A DNA stretch of 64,000 nt, taken from NCBI GenBank assembly GCA_903932145.1, contig CAIZFE010000062.1, forward strand, positions 35,972 to 99,971, written 5' to 3'. The notes beneath the pieces were generated by a model that had not been told where the DNA came from, made no database searches, and saw only the letters and a program-made list of their open reading frames with translations. The translations under genes were made by a program, and so were the position numbers. This DNA is from an uncultured Rhodopila sp. (GTDB lineage Bacteria; Pseudomonadota; Alphaproteobacteria; Acetobacterales; Acetobacteraceae). Shown one piece after another: positions 1-8,213 of the stretch. The first letter of the stretch is position 1, and every line of letters begins with the position of its first letter.

Positions 1-2
1 CT

Positions 3-80
3 GCCGTCGAAAAAAAGCGGCCAGACCTGCTCGTGACGCTCACGCGGATGGTCGGGGATGAACCTTCGCCGGCGACATAG
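3..80 (+). CDS. possible C-terminal end of a truncated gene
   Basis: The window opens inside an open frame that reads about 25 codons to a TAG at 78-80, with residues rich in K, R, D and L that look protein-like. The gene would begin outside the window, so no family can be named. The other two forward frames also close within 60 bases. This is a weak call that rests only on frame and composition. Confidence 0.2.
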   Translation, partial: AVEKKRPDLLVTLTRMVGDEPSPAT

Positions 81-325
81 CGGCTACGCCGGAAACGGCA
101 CCAGAATCGTCGCCGCTCTGGATTTGACCCAATCCACTTTCCTCTGCATGACTCACCAAAACAGGGGGAACCCACCATGCTGTCGGCAGCCGGCACCCGC
201 CTTCTCAGACCCAACTTCCCCCAAACGGCGCCGAGCAAATTGTTCCGTCGCATCTGGCAACCAATCTCGCTGAGCACCGCACTTCCGAAACCCGGGTCGC
301 CAATCCAAGCGGGTAAGGAGTGGTC

Positions 326-1141
326 ATGCGCACAGAACTGATTTCCATTCCAACCGACACCATCCCGCTCGACGGCGCGTTGCACCTCCCGGACACAACC
401 CCGACCGGCGCCGTGCTGCTGTTCCACGGCAACACGATGAACTTCTACACAGGCGCACCCCGCTTCCTGCCGCCGGCGCTGACCGCGATGGGATACGCCT
501 GCCTCGCCTTCAACCGCCGCGGTCACGACATCCTCAGCATCCGAGACAGCCGAGCGGCCGAAGGTGCGGCCTTCCAACTGACCAGCGAGGGGATCGAGGA
601 CAACCGCCTCGCCGCCGCCTGGATGCGACAGCAAGGTTTCCCGCCGCCGGTCATCATCGGTCACAGCAACGGCGGCATGCTGTCGATCCCGCACGTCGTC
701 GCGCATCCGGACACACCGGCGCTGATCCTACTGTCCGCCCACGGCGGCGGCCGCGACGGCGTGCGCCGGACCAGCGCCGCCGGCCTGATGGCCGCGGATC
801 GACTCGACGAACTCACCGCTCAGGCGCACGCAATGGTTGCCGCCGGCCGGGGCCGCGACCTGATGCTGATGCCCGGTTGGTGGTACGTCATCACCGCCGA
901 AAGCTTCCTGGATCGGGCCAGCGCCATGCCCGACATGCTGGAACTCGCACCGCGCATCACCTGCCCGTCCCTGTTCCTCCGCGGCGACGAGGAAAGCGCG
1001 GACAACTATCCGGCCGAGGCGTTCAAGGCCCGATCCGGCGGGCCGTGCGACGTCGATATCATCCCCAACTGCGACCATTTCTACCGTGGGCGCCAGGATG
1101 CGGTGATCCAAAGGGTCACGTCCTGGCTACGATCTGTTTGA
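326..1141 (+). CDS. alpha/beta hydrolase
   Basis: A 271-residue soluble serine hydrolase of the alpha/beta-hydrolase fold; the substrate is unknown. The N-terminal half carries the strand HGNTMNFYTG, likely the oxyanion-hole region, and the nucleophile elbow GHSNGG sits near residue 113. The catalytic His is probably in NCDHFYRG near the C-terminus, with an acidic residue in LRGDEESAD before it. An in-frame GTG lies at 320, but it overlaps the Shine-Dalgarno AAGGAG (315-320), so ATG 326 is the better start. No signal peptide is seen. The gene stands alone, with the ABC exporter 33 bases downstream on the same strand. Confidence 0.85.
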   Translation: MRTELISIPTDTIPLDGALHLPDTTPTGAVLLFHGNTMNFYTGAPRFLPPALTAMGYACLAFNRRGHDILSIRDSRAAEGAAFQLTSEGIEDNRLAAAWMRQQGFPPPVIIGHSNGGMLSIPHVVAHPDTPALILLSAHGGGRDGVRRTSAAGLMAADRLDELTAQAHAMVAAGRGRDLMLMPGWWYVITAESFLDRASAMPDMLELAPRITCPSLFLRGDEESADNYPAEAFKARSGGPCDVDIIPNCDHFYRGRQDAVIQRVTSWLRSV

Positions 1142-1174
1142 TTTTGTTCCACCACTGGGGCACCTACTGCCCGC

Positions 1175-2932
1175 ATGAAGATCGCCCAAAATGCCAACGG
1201 AACTCGCTATCTGCTGACCCGGCTGTGGCGGGAGTATATCCGCCACTATAAGGCCACGCTCGGTCTTGTCTTGTTCCTCAGCTTCGCGATGGCCGCCTCG
1301 ACGGCGCTGTATCCGCTGGTGCTGCAATACGCCGGCATTCTGTTCGCGCACTCCGATCCGCGGATCGCGTGGCAGATTCCTCTGCTGGTGATCCTGGTCA
1401 CCTGCCTGAAAGCCATCTCGCAATATTTCCAAAGCGTCGAGTCGCAGGACCTGATGCTGCGGGTGATCCGCGACCTGCAGAACCGCATGTTCGCGCATCT
1501 GACCCGCACCGACCTCGCCCGCATCGAACGCGAGGCTCCTGCCCAGCTCGCCACCCGCTTCACAACCGACGCAACGATGATCGGGGGCGCGATGATACGC
1601 ACGGTGCAGGGCGCCGCCGACGTCGTCACCGTCGTCGGGTTGGTGGGGTCGATGATCTATATGGACCCGCTGCTGTCTCTCATGTCCGCCTTGCTGTATC
1701 CGCTCGCTGCCGTGCCGATCCAGCGCATCGGCAAGCGCGTCCGCCGAGCCTCGGGCGGGATGCAGGAAATGATGGGCGAAACGGCGGCGCTGTTGAATGA
1801 GAGTTTCGCCCAGGCCCGCACCGTCCGCGCCTACCGTCTGGAACAGATCGAAACCAAGCGCGCCAGCGCCACGTTCCAGTCGCTGTATCGCACTTTGCTG
1901 GGCATCACCAAAAGCCGCTCCCGCGTCGAACCGGTGCTGGAGGTCCTCGGCGGCATCGCCGTCGCCATGGTCATCGCGTTTGAGGCCTGGCGCGCCACCG
2001 CCAACGACCACACTCTGGGTGATTTCAGTGCGTTTGTCGGCGCCCTGCTGCTCGCCGCGCGTCCGTTACGCGCACTGGGTTCACTGAACACGGCGCTGCA
2101 GGAGGGATTGGCTGGTCTGGTCCGGGTGTTCGCCGTGATCGATGAACCCGCTCGAATCCAGGACCTGCCAGGAGCAGTGCCTTTGCCGCCCGGACGCGGA
2201 CATGTGCGCTTTGACAATGTCGGGTTCGTCTATCCGGACGGGCGAGTCGGGCTGGACGGCCTGACCTTTCAGGCGTTGCCCGGCCAGACCGTCGCGCTGG
2301 TCGGACCATCCGGAGCCGGCAAATCCACCGCTCTGGCCCTGATTCCGCGGCTGCACGATGCCACCACCGGGACTGTCAACATCGACGACGCGGATGTCCG
2401 CTCGGTCACGCTCGCCAGTCTGCGCGACAGCATCGCCTATGTCGGCCAGGACGCGCTGCTGTTCGACGACACCATCGCAGCCAACATCGCCCTCGGCCGC
2501 CCGGACGCCAGCCGCGCCGAGATCGAGGCGGCTGGCGAAGCCGCCTTCGCGTCCATTTTCGTCGCGGCGCTGCCGCTGGGCTACGATACCATTGTCGGAT
2601 CGGGCGGCGGCCGCCTGTCCGGCGGCCAGCGCCAGCGCATCTCCCTCGCTCGGGCTTTGCTGCGCAACCCCCGAATTCTACTACTGGATGAGGCCACCAG
2701 CGCGCTGGACGCCGAAAGCGAGGCGGCCGTGCAGATGGCTTTGGCCAAACTGCGCGCCGGGCGGACGACGATTGTCATCGCACACAGGTTATCGACGGTG
2801 CGAGACGCCGATCTGGTGGTCGCGCTGGCCGACGGCAAGGCCGTGGAGATGGGCACGCACGCCTCCCTGGTCGCCGATGACGGGCTGTATGCAAGGCTGG
2901 TGCGCACCCAATCGCTGGGTTTGGCGGCATGA
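1175..2932 (+). CDS. ABC transporter, fused permease and ATPase
   Basis: A 585-residue half-transporter of the MsbA/exporter type that would act as a homodimer in the inner membrane. The N-terminal 320 residues hold the hydrophobic transmembrane region (type 1 ABC exporter fold). The C-terminal part is the nucleotide-binding domain, with Walker A GPSGAGKST around residue 377, signature LSGGQRQR around 484, Walker B ILLLDEATSALD just after it, and the switch His in IVIAHRLST. The length is typical for the family. Substrate cannot be inferred; lipid or peptide export is usual for the group. The upstream hydrolase could be co-transcribed. Confidence 0.9.
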   Translation: MKIAQNANGTRYLLTRLWREYIRHYKATLGLVLFLSFAMAASTALYPLVLQYAGILFAHSDPRIAWQIPLLVILVTCLKAISQYFQSVESQDLMLRVIRDLQNRMFAHLTRTDLARIEREAPAQLATRFTTDATMIGGAMIRTVQGAADVVTVVGLVGSMIYMDPLLSLMSALLYPLAAVPIQRIGKRVRRASGGMQEMMGETAALLNESFAQARTVRAYRLEQIETKRASATFQSLYRTLLGITKSRSRVEPVLEVLGGIAVAMVIAFEAWRATANDHTLGDFSAFVGALLLAARPLRALGSLNTALQEGLAGLVRVFAVIDEPARIQDLPGAVPLPPGRGHVRFDNVGFVYPDGRVGLDGLTFQALPGQTVALVGPSGAGKSTALALIPRLHDATTGTVNIDDADVRSVTLASLRDSIAYVGQDALLFDDTIAANIALGRPDASRAEIEAAGEAAFASIFVAALPLGYDTIVGSGGGRLSGGQRQRISLARALLRNPRILLLDEATSALDAESEAAVQMALAKLRAGRTTIVIAHRLSTVRDADLVVALADGKAVEMGTHASLVADDGLYARLVRTQSLGLAA

Positions 2933-3402
2933 CCGAGTCGCTGTGAAGGTCCTTCTATTCGGGAAGACCCGCCACGTTTGCCGGCTGATGCGGGACGCCG
3001 CCGCTGATTGCCGCGGCGCCGGGCTGCCGTGATGCCGCTGGTCTGAGGCAGACGGCGCGCGTGCGGCGCGCATCAGATGCATCGGTCGCTCCCAGCCAAC
3101 GCATCGCACCCGGAATCGGGGCGGCGGAACGCATCCACGTCCAGCGGAGTCGCATGGTTGTTCTGACAGTGCACACAGACCAGAAGCGAATCTTGAGATA
3201 TGTCTCGATCCCGATGCTGGCCGATCAGGATGCGGCCGAGCCGAGCGAACCGCGATCCGAGTCTGGCGGACCTTGGGCTATTGCGCACATTACGAGTCAT
3301 CGAAGAGGGTCGTGGCGGGTTCAAAGGTTGCGCTTCAGCGGGTCGATTGCCCCAAGTGCTAAGCCGCAACAAACCGGCTGAAGGCCGAAGATGAGCGGCC
3401 TG
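2933..3402. other. intergenic stretch, no convincing gene
   Basis: About 470 bases between the ABC exporter and the convergent PEP-CTERM gene. Short frames exist on both strands, but none has a good start context or a recognisable family. One forward frame at about 3270-3390 contains a segment vaguely like the first helices of a LysR-type regulator (LLRTLRVIEEG). It is too short and degenerate to annotate. Confidence 0.4.
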
Positions 3403-4140
3403 TCAAACGCGCCGACGGGCCGCGCACAACCCGAGCAGACCAAGACCAAAAATCGACAAGGTGGCCGGCTCCGGAACGGAGGCGCCGGAGTGGCCCACGC
3501 TCGGACCAAGGCCGCTGTGGCCACCGCCGACGCCTAAGCCCGGGACGCTGGCGGCGGTGTATGTGTAGGTAACCGTCTCGGTGCCGCCGTCGCCGAAAAA
3601 TAAGCCGCCGAAGGCTACTCCGCTGCCGGTGCCCGAATAATGTCCCATCACACCGGCGCTATCGACGACAACTGATATTTCGCCGGTGGAGGAGGTTTCA
3701 TAGGCAGCGAAACTGGAAACCGCGACGGAATTGGTGGTGGTGGTCCTCGTCGTCGCGGCGACTGTCTGACTGGCCATGCGCGCAGCCGTGGTGCCGCTGG
3801 CCGGCCCGGCAGTGGCGATGTCGGTCACAAGGGCGCCGCCTGGTCCGGACATGGTGAACGTGAATGAGGCGGTGGCGTTCCTGAATGCCGTCGCTCTGGC
3901 CGACAAATCCAGGACCACCGCTTCAGCGGTGGTGGTGACGCTGAAGCTCAGCGTGACGCCGGTCAGCGTCCCGAGTGCCGTGTCAAACGACTCCAGCTCG
4001 TAGGTGTTGGCGCTGGTTGCGTTCGCAAATGCCGCCTGGGTGTCACTGAACGTCTGGGTCAGTGTCGTGGCCCGCGCACAGATTGGCTCGGCCGTAGCGA
4101 AGGCAGTGAGCGCAATGGCGGCGAGGGCCAACTTATTCAA
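3403..4140 (-). CDS. PEP-CTERM sorting domain protein
   Basis: A 245-residue secreted protein. The N-terminus is a signal peptide (MNKLALAAIALTAFATA, cleavage near ICARA). The body is rich in Thr, Ser, Ala and Gly, and the C-terminus is a classic sorting signal: VPEPATLSIFG, a short hydrophobic helix, then AARRRV. In this family an exosortase cleaves the tail, usually linked with exopolysaccharide production. The start appears to be TTG at 4140, preceded by GGAG, since no ATG gives a better signal peptide. A second PEP-CTERM gene follows the same plan at 5015-5716. No exosortase gene lies in the window. Confidence 0.85.
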   Translation of the reverse strand: MNKLALAAIALTAFATAEPICARATTLTQTFSDTQAAFANATSANTYELESFDTALGTLTGVTLSFSVTTTAEAVVLDLSARATAFRNATASFTFTMSGPGGALVTDIATAGPASGTTAARMASQTVAATTRTTTTNSVAVSSFAAYETSSTGEISVVVDSAGVMGHYSGTGSGVAFGGLFFGDGGTETVTYTYTAASVPGLGVGGGHSGLGPSVGHSGASVPEPATLSIFGLGLLGLCAARRRV

Positions 4141-4891
4141 CGTTCAGTCTCCGGGCGGCCGCTGCGGTGAGCGGCCTGGGTTAATTTCGATAACGTCTGT
4201 CTAGCAGAAATGTGATGACATGCAATATTTAAAAACAGACTAACGTCTCATTATTAGTCGTTTGGGTTGGCCGACATTTCAACGTGTTGCAACCCAGCCT
4301 GGACGGGGCGCCAAACCTGGCTTGGGGACGACCGCACGGATACAGTTCTACCTCCCTAAAATTGGCGGATTTCCATACACGCAGGCGCAAACCGGCCGCT
4401 ACGGCCGATAATCCTGCCTGGCACGGCGAAACCCGGGCGCCTCAAGGTGTTGGTCAGGGCCATTAACAATCAAAGGTTGTGGAGCCACTGTCAGCGCGAT
4501 AGCTTATCCAATGCTTTTTGTTGGAAATCGCCGCAGAAAATGCATAGCAGCCCTGCGTTTCGCCAATTAAGGCATCAGAAAGGTCCGATCGGCACAAATG
4601 CAGGCGTTCGGCCACCACGACGGCGACGCGGGCACTGCCACCGGTTTAGATGGCACCTCGGTCCGGCATCTTTCGATGCGGCTCGGCCGGGGCGACCTTC
4701 TCATGCAATCGCTAAGCAGCCAGGCATTTGTCGCCGGTCAACGTGACCCCGAGGACGGATCGATTGCCCATCCCCCACATGACAAGACGCCACGCGGAGT
4801 CCGGAGCCGCCGGGCTGGACCGATGAGGAAACGAGGTGTTCATCGCCGGTATCCACCGTGGCTCGTCGCCACGAGCGACAGCCTGTTCCCC
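4141..4891. other. long intergenic region upstream of the first PEP-CTERM gene
   Basis: About 750 bases without a supportable gene. The part nearest 4141 is the leader and promoter region of the minus-strand PEP-CTERM gene. It includes an AT-rich patch at 4223-4262 with the inverted repeat GACTAA (4238-4243) and TTAGTC (4254-4259), which could be an operator. Short open frames from 4284 to 4890 show no start context, no family signal and mixed frames. Confidence 0.4.
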
Positions 4892-4921
4892 AAAAGAAAA
4901 GGCCAGCTTGTTAAGCTGGCC
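4892..4921 (-). terminator. rho-independent terminator of the second PEP-CTERM gene
   Basis: On the minus strand a perfect 9-bp stem, GGCCAGCTT/AAGCTGGCC (4913-4921 with 4901-4909) and a 3-base loop, is followed by TTTTCTTTT (4892-4900). It lies about 95 bases after the stop of the minus-strand gene at 5015. It is the most canonical intrinsic terminator in the window. Confidence 0.85.
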
Positions 4922-5014
4922 TCGACTTCGCAAAACCACCCGGCGCTGCCGGTGTCGTCGTGATCGCCGCCAAAAGGCGCCGGACATGCTGACTGCCGGG
5001 AACCCGGCAGCCTG

Positions 5015-5716
5015 TTAAACGCGCCGGCGTGCCGCGCGCAGCCCAAGCAGTCCGAGGCAGAAGATCGACATGGTCGCCGGCTCCGGCACCGCGGCGATAG
5101 CGGTGCTAAAGGTATAGGTGACGGTCGCGGTGCCCCCGGCAGTCGCATCACCACTGAAAAACAGTGAAACCGTCGGGTCGCCAGTGGTGACTCCGGTATA
5201 GCTGCCGCCATCGGTGTTGGTGGCTATGAAGGCGACATCCGCGCCGCCCGGGGTTTCATAAGCGCTCAGGTCACCGGTAACCGCGGTGGAACTGGTGTCG
5301 GTGGCCGTATTACCGGTCAGAGCGACCTGGGTGTACCCGGTGGAGGGATCGGCTGCCGCCACGCTTCCGATGAACGGGCCGGCCTGGGCCGTGGTGTAAA
5401 CGACCGTCCCATCCGGTCCGCTCAGGTTCACCGAGACCCAGGCGTTAGCGGCCGTGTATGCCTGCTCCGTATCGTTGATATTAAAGATATCCACTTCGGC
5501 GGTGATGTTGCTGGTGTAGCCCACCGTGACGCCCGTCAACGTCCCGAGCGACGTGTCGAACGATGGCAACTCGTATACGGCGGTGTAATCCAGAGACGCG
5601 ATATCGACCTGGAGCGAGATCGTCGCGCTGAAGGTCTCAGTGCCTGCCCGGGCATAGGTTGGCGCGGCGATCGTCAAGGCCGTGAGCGCGATGGCGAACG
5701 AGTTCAGCCTAGTCAA
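5015..5716 (-). CDS. PEP-CTERM sorting domain protein
   Basis: A 233-residue secreted protein with the same architecture as the gene at 3403-4140: signal peptide MTRLNSFAIALTALTIA, a Thr/Ala/Gly/Asp-rich beta-type body, and the C-terminal sorting signal VPEPATMSIFCLGLLG followed by AARRRV. The two share motifs such as FDTSLGTLTGVT, so they look like diverged paralogues. The open frame runs upstream without an ATG that fits. TTG at 5716, with GGAG 8 bases ahead, gives the correct signal peptide and matches the TTG start of the paralogue. It ends at a strong terminator (4892-4921). Role unknown, likely surface or matrix associated. Confidence 0.85.
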   Translation of the reverse strand: MTRLNSFAIALTALTIAAPTYARAGTETFSATISLQVDIASLDYTAVYELPSFDTSLGTLTGVTVGYTSNITAEVDIFNINDTEQAYTAANAWVSVNLSGPDGTVVYTTAQAGPFIGSVAAADPSTGYTQVALTGNTATDTSSTAVTGDLSAYETPGGADVAFIATNTDGGSYTGVTTGDPTVSLFFSGDATAGGTATVTYTFSTAIAAVPEPATMSIFCLGLLGLRAARRRV

Positions 5717-5774
5717 TGTCGTGTCTCCAAAAGGCTGGCGCGGCAAGCGGACCAGGGTTGTCGTGTCTGACCTC

Positions 5775-5802
5775 ATTCTAACAGCGAAAGTTGCAGACGC
5801 AA
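5775..5802 (-). promoter_or_regulatory. candidate promoter for the second PEP-CTERM gene
   Basis: On the minus strand a good -10 box TAGAAT (5775-5780) lies 16 bases after TTGCGT (5797-5802), a weak -35. The resulting transcript would start about 50 bases upstream of the TTG start codon. Sequence match only. Confidence 0.3.
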
Positions 5803-6120
5803 CAACCATGAAAGCGCAATTATCCCATAAATTGGATGTGTGGTTTTAAAGAGATTACACGCCGGCCGTTGCGAAATTTGACCGGCACGATCGGAAATCC
5901 GCCGGATGAACCCGGACAGCGCGCCACAGGTTGACGATCGGATCCGCGGGATCAACCGTCTCCCGCGGCGATTCGCGGGCAACATGACGGGCTCCAATCG
6001 AGCTATCCGGGAATGATCGCTTGTCTCTGGCGTCAGTCAGGATTTTTGCACCGGCCCCCTTTACAATGGCCATCCGGCTACGCTGTGTGTCGTACCCACA
6101 CTTTAATCGCCCAAGCGTTC
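5803..6120. other. intergenic region before the atp operon
   Basis: About 320 bases between the divergent PEP-CTERM and atp promoters. No gene is supportable; the open frames here on the minus strand continue antisense through atpI and atpB. Several short GC-rich inverted repeats occur (for example around 5940-5980) but none looks like a terminator. Confidence 0.4.
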
Positions 6121-6149
6121 TTGACACCCGCCCCCCCCGTCGGTAGCAA
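6121..6149 (+). promoter_or_regulatory. candidate promoter of the atp F0 operon
   Basis: A perfect -35 hexamer TTGACA (6121-6126) is followed after a 17-base spacer by TAGCAA (6144-6149), a weak -10. It lies 40 bases upstream of the atpI start. The spacer contains a run of eight C residues (6131-6138), whose length would set the -35/-10 spacing. Confidence 0.45.
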
Positions 6150-6188
6150 GCGCCGGCTTTCCGGCACGTAATGTTGCCAGGAGCGAGC

Positions 6189-6503
6189 ATGAGCCAGGAT
6201 CCTGGCGGCCCAGACCCCTCTTTCGAGGATCGTCTCAAAGCCGCCCGAAGCAAGCAGGGTCTCGATGCCCCGCCGAAGCCACCCGCACAGGATGGCCTTG
6301 GCGGTTCCGCATGGGGAATCGGCGCGCGGGTTGGGGTAGAGTTGGTTTCGGCCCTTGTGGTGGCAGTCGCCATCGGATACGGGCTGGATCGAATTTTCCA
6401 CACCACCCCGATCCTGACAGCGGTGTTCGTACCCCTGGGCGGCGCGGCCGGGGTTATGAATCTTTGGCGTCTTTTCGCGCCAAAGCGGTCGGATAGAAAG
6501 TAG
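6189..6503 (+). CDS. atpI: ATP synthase protein I
   Basis: A 104-residue inner-membrane protein with a charged, Pro-rich N-terminus and two transmembrane helices (about residues 40-62 and 68-90), as in alphaproteobacterial AtpI, which assists c-ring and F0 assembly. An upstream in-frame ATG exists at 6171, but AGGAG (6179-6183) sits correctly for ATG 6189. The gene is first in the operon and 11 bases from atpB. The separation of this F0 cluster from the F1 genes is typical of photosynthetic and related alphaproteobacteria. Confidence 0.9.
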   Translation: MSQDPGGPDPSFEDRLKAARSKQGLDAPPKPPAQDGLGGSAWGIGARVGVELVSALVVAVAIGYGLDRIFHTTPILTAVFVPLGGAAGVMNLWRLFAPKRSDRK

Positions 6504-6514
6504 GAGCGCACAGC

Positions 6515-7276
6515 GTGGCGGCGGAAGGTTCGAATAGCATCGACGCGCTGGGACAATTCCAGCTTCATTCGGCTTTGGGCGCCGTGGGCGGTTCGGTGAA
6601 CTTCACCCAATCCAACCTGATGATGATTATCGCCGGCCTGGGCGTCATGGGACTGCTGTGGATGGGCATGAAGCCCCGCGCCATGGTCCCCGGCCGACTC
6701 CAATCGGCCGCCGAGATGGGTTACGAAACCATCATGGGCATGTGCACGGAAACGATTGGCGGCCCCAAGAGCCGTAAATACTTCCCGTTCGTGTTCACTC
6801 TGTTTTTCTTCATTCTGTTTGGTAACCTGCTGGGCGTGTTCCCGCTGTTCTTCACCTTCACCAGCCATGTGATGGTGACCCTGGCGCTGTCGCTGACGGT
6901 CTTCCTGTTGGTGACGTTCGTCGGCATCAAGGAACACGGCCTGCACTGGTTCACCTACTTTGTGCCGCAGGGCATACCGAGGGCGCTCGCGCCGCTGATG
7001 GTCACGATCGAGATAATCTCCTATCTCTCGCGCATCATCTCCCTTTCGGTACGTCTGTTCGCCAACATGATGGCGGGCCACGTGATGCTGGAGGTCTTCG
7101 GATCATTCATCGTCATGCTGGGCGGCCTCGGATTGCTGGGTTACTTCCCGGCCGCTCTTTCGCTCGGTGTCAACACGATGCTGATCGGTTTCGAGCTGCT
7201 GGTGGCCACCCTGCAGGCTTACGTCTTTGCGATCCTGACCTGCATTTATCTTCATGATGCGGTTCACCTGCACTGA
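6515..7276 (+). CDS. atpB: F0F1 ATP synthase subunit a
   Basis: A 253-residue integral membrane subunit that forms the proton half-channels next to the c-ring. The start is GTG at 6515 with AGGAG at 6502-6506. The sequence has five or six hydrophobic helices and the conserved segment SLSVRLFANMMAGH, in which Arg180 is the essential arginine facing the c-ring carboxylate. The C-terminal helix with ELLVATLQAYVFAIL is also characteristic. Length is normal. Confidence 0.95.
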   Translation: MAAEGSNSIDALGQFQLHSALGAVGGSVNFTQSNLMMIIAGLGVMGLLWMGMKPRAMVPGRLQSAAEMGYETIMGMCTETIGGPKSRKYFPFVFTLFFFILFGNLLGVFPLFFTFTSHVMVTLALSLTVFLLVTFVGIKEHGLHWFTYFVPQGIPRALAPLMVTIEIISYLSRIISLSVRLFANMMAGHVMLEVFGSFIVMLGGLGLLGYFPAALSLGVNTMLIGFELLVATLQAYVFAILTCIYLHDAVHLH

Positions 7277-7353
7277 TCTCCCCTTAACAACCCCCTGAAC
7301 AACCGGACGGACTTCTCCGTTCGCGCGACCGGATAACGAAAGGAACTCGGACT

Positions 7354-7578
7354 ATGGACGTCGCTTCCGCCAAGATGCTGGGTGCCGGCATTGCTATGAT
7401 TGCTCTCGCTGGAGTGGGCGTCGGCATGGGCACGATCTTCGGATCGCTCGTGACCAGCGTGGCCCGCAACCCGGCCTCACGCGCCAGCGTGTTTCCGCTT
7501 GCCATTCTTGGCTTTGCGTTGACCGAAGCCGTCGCGTTGTACGCGCTGGTTATCGCCTTCATCATCCTCTTCGTCTGA
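7354..7578 (+). CDS. atpE: F0F1 ATP synthase subunit c
   Basis: A 74-residue hairpin proteolipid that forms the rotor ring. Helix 1 is Gly/Ala rich ([11 protein letters not shown]), the polar loop contains ARNP, and helix 2 carries the proton-binding Glu58 in [14 protein letters not shown]. No sodium-type signature is evident, so proton coupling is expected. GAAAGGAAC at 7338-7346 provides the Shine-Dalgarno. A 77-base gap separates it from atpB. A perfect hairpin follows its stop codon. Confidence 0.95.
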   Translation: MDVASAKMLGAGIAMIALAGVGVGMGTIFGSLVTSVARNPASRASVFPLAILGFALTEAVALYALVIAFIILFV

Positions 7579-7584
7579 TAAAGG

Positions 7585-7607
7585 CGGGCGCAACTCGCTT
7601 GCGCCCG
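7585..7607 (+). promoter_or_regulatory. intercistronic hairpin between atpE and atpF'
   Basis: A perfect 9-bp stem, CGGGCGCAA (7585-7593) with TTGCGCCCG (7599-7607), encloses a 5-base loop. It begins 7 bases after the atpE stop and ends 9 bases before the likely atpF' start. It has no U-tract, so it is not an ordinary terminator. It could protect the atpE mRNA end or limit read-through. Confidence 0.6.
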
Positions 7608-7616
7608 ACACACACC

Positions 7617-8198
7617 ATGAAGATGTCCCGCTGGACCATGCCGCTCCTGGGAGCCGGTTTGCTCATGCTGCCCGCCGCCGCAATGGCGAAAGGCATGCCT
7701 CAGCTCGACTTCACGACTCCGCTCACGCTGAGTCAGGTTGTCTGGGGCGCGCTCATCTTCGGGTTCCTCTATTGGGTGCTGTCCACCACCGGCCTGCCGA
7801 TGGTGGCGTCGGTGTTGGAAGAGCGGGCGACGAAAATCTCTCGCGATCTGGATGAGGCCCGCGTGGCCAAGTCCAGTGCCGATGCCGGCATGGCGGAGGC
7901 CGATCAGGCCACCGCCAAGGCCCGTGCGGAGTCACAGGCGGCCATCAACGCCGCGCTGAATGACGCCAAATCCGCCGCCGCCGCTCAGGCCGAGACACTC
8001 AACGTTCGGTTGGAAAAGCAGTTGCAGGACGCGGAAGCGCAAATCACCCGGGCTCGTGCCTCGGCGATGAGCGCGATCCGTCAGGTGGCAACGGAAACCG
8101 CCACCACCGTGGTGACAAGGTTGACTGGCAGCGCGCCGGACGCCGGTCGTCTGGATAGCGCGATCGGGTCAGCTTTGGCCGCTCGCGGTATCGGTTAA
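7617..8198 (+). CDS. atpF': F0F1 ATP synthase subunit b'
   Basis: A 193-residue peripheral-stalk subunit, the diverged b' partner of b. Unusually, residues 1-25 look like a cleavable signal peptide (MKMSRW, then a hydrophobic core, then PAAAMAKG). Residues 40-65 form the membrane helix, and the rest is a long Ala/Glu/Lys-rich coiled coil. The start at ATG 7617 lacks a clear Shine-Dalgarno; ATG 7623 or TTG 7599 are alternatives. The atpE hairpin lies immediately upstream. It is 15 bases from atpF. Confidence 0.88.
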   Translation: MKMSRWTMPLLGAGLLMLPAAAMAKGMPQLDFTTPLTLSQVVWGALIFGFLYWVLSTTGLPMVASVLEERATKISRDLDEARVAKSSADAGMAEADQATAKARAESQAAINAALNDAKSAAAAQAETLNVRLEKQLQDAEAQITRARASAMSAIRQVATETATTVVTRLTGSAPDAGRLDSAIGSALAARGIG

Positions 8199-8213
8199 GC
8201 AGGAGACGCCACG

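Noticed and set aside
3260..3394. Segment resembling a LysR-type helix-turn-helix start
   Set aside because: Only about 20 residues are suggestive, no upstream start context and no effector domain; chance or a heavily decayed relic.
5855..7081. Long minus-strand open frame of 408 codons antisense to atpI and atpB
   Set aside because: It runs opposite two unmistakable F0 genes, is His/Gln/Arg rich as expected for the antisense of GC-rich code, and has no domain.
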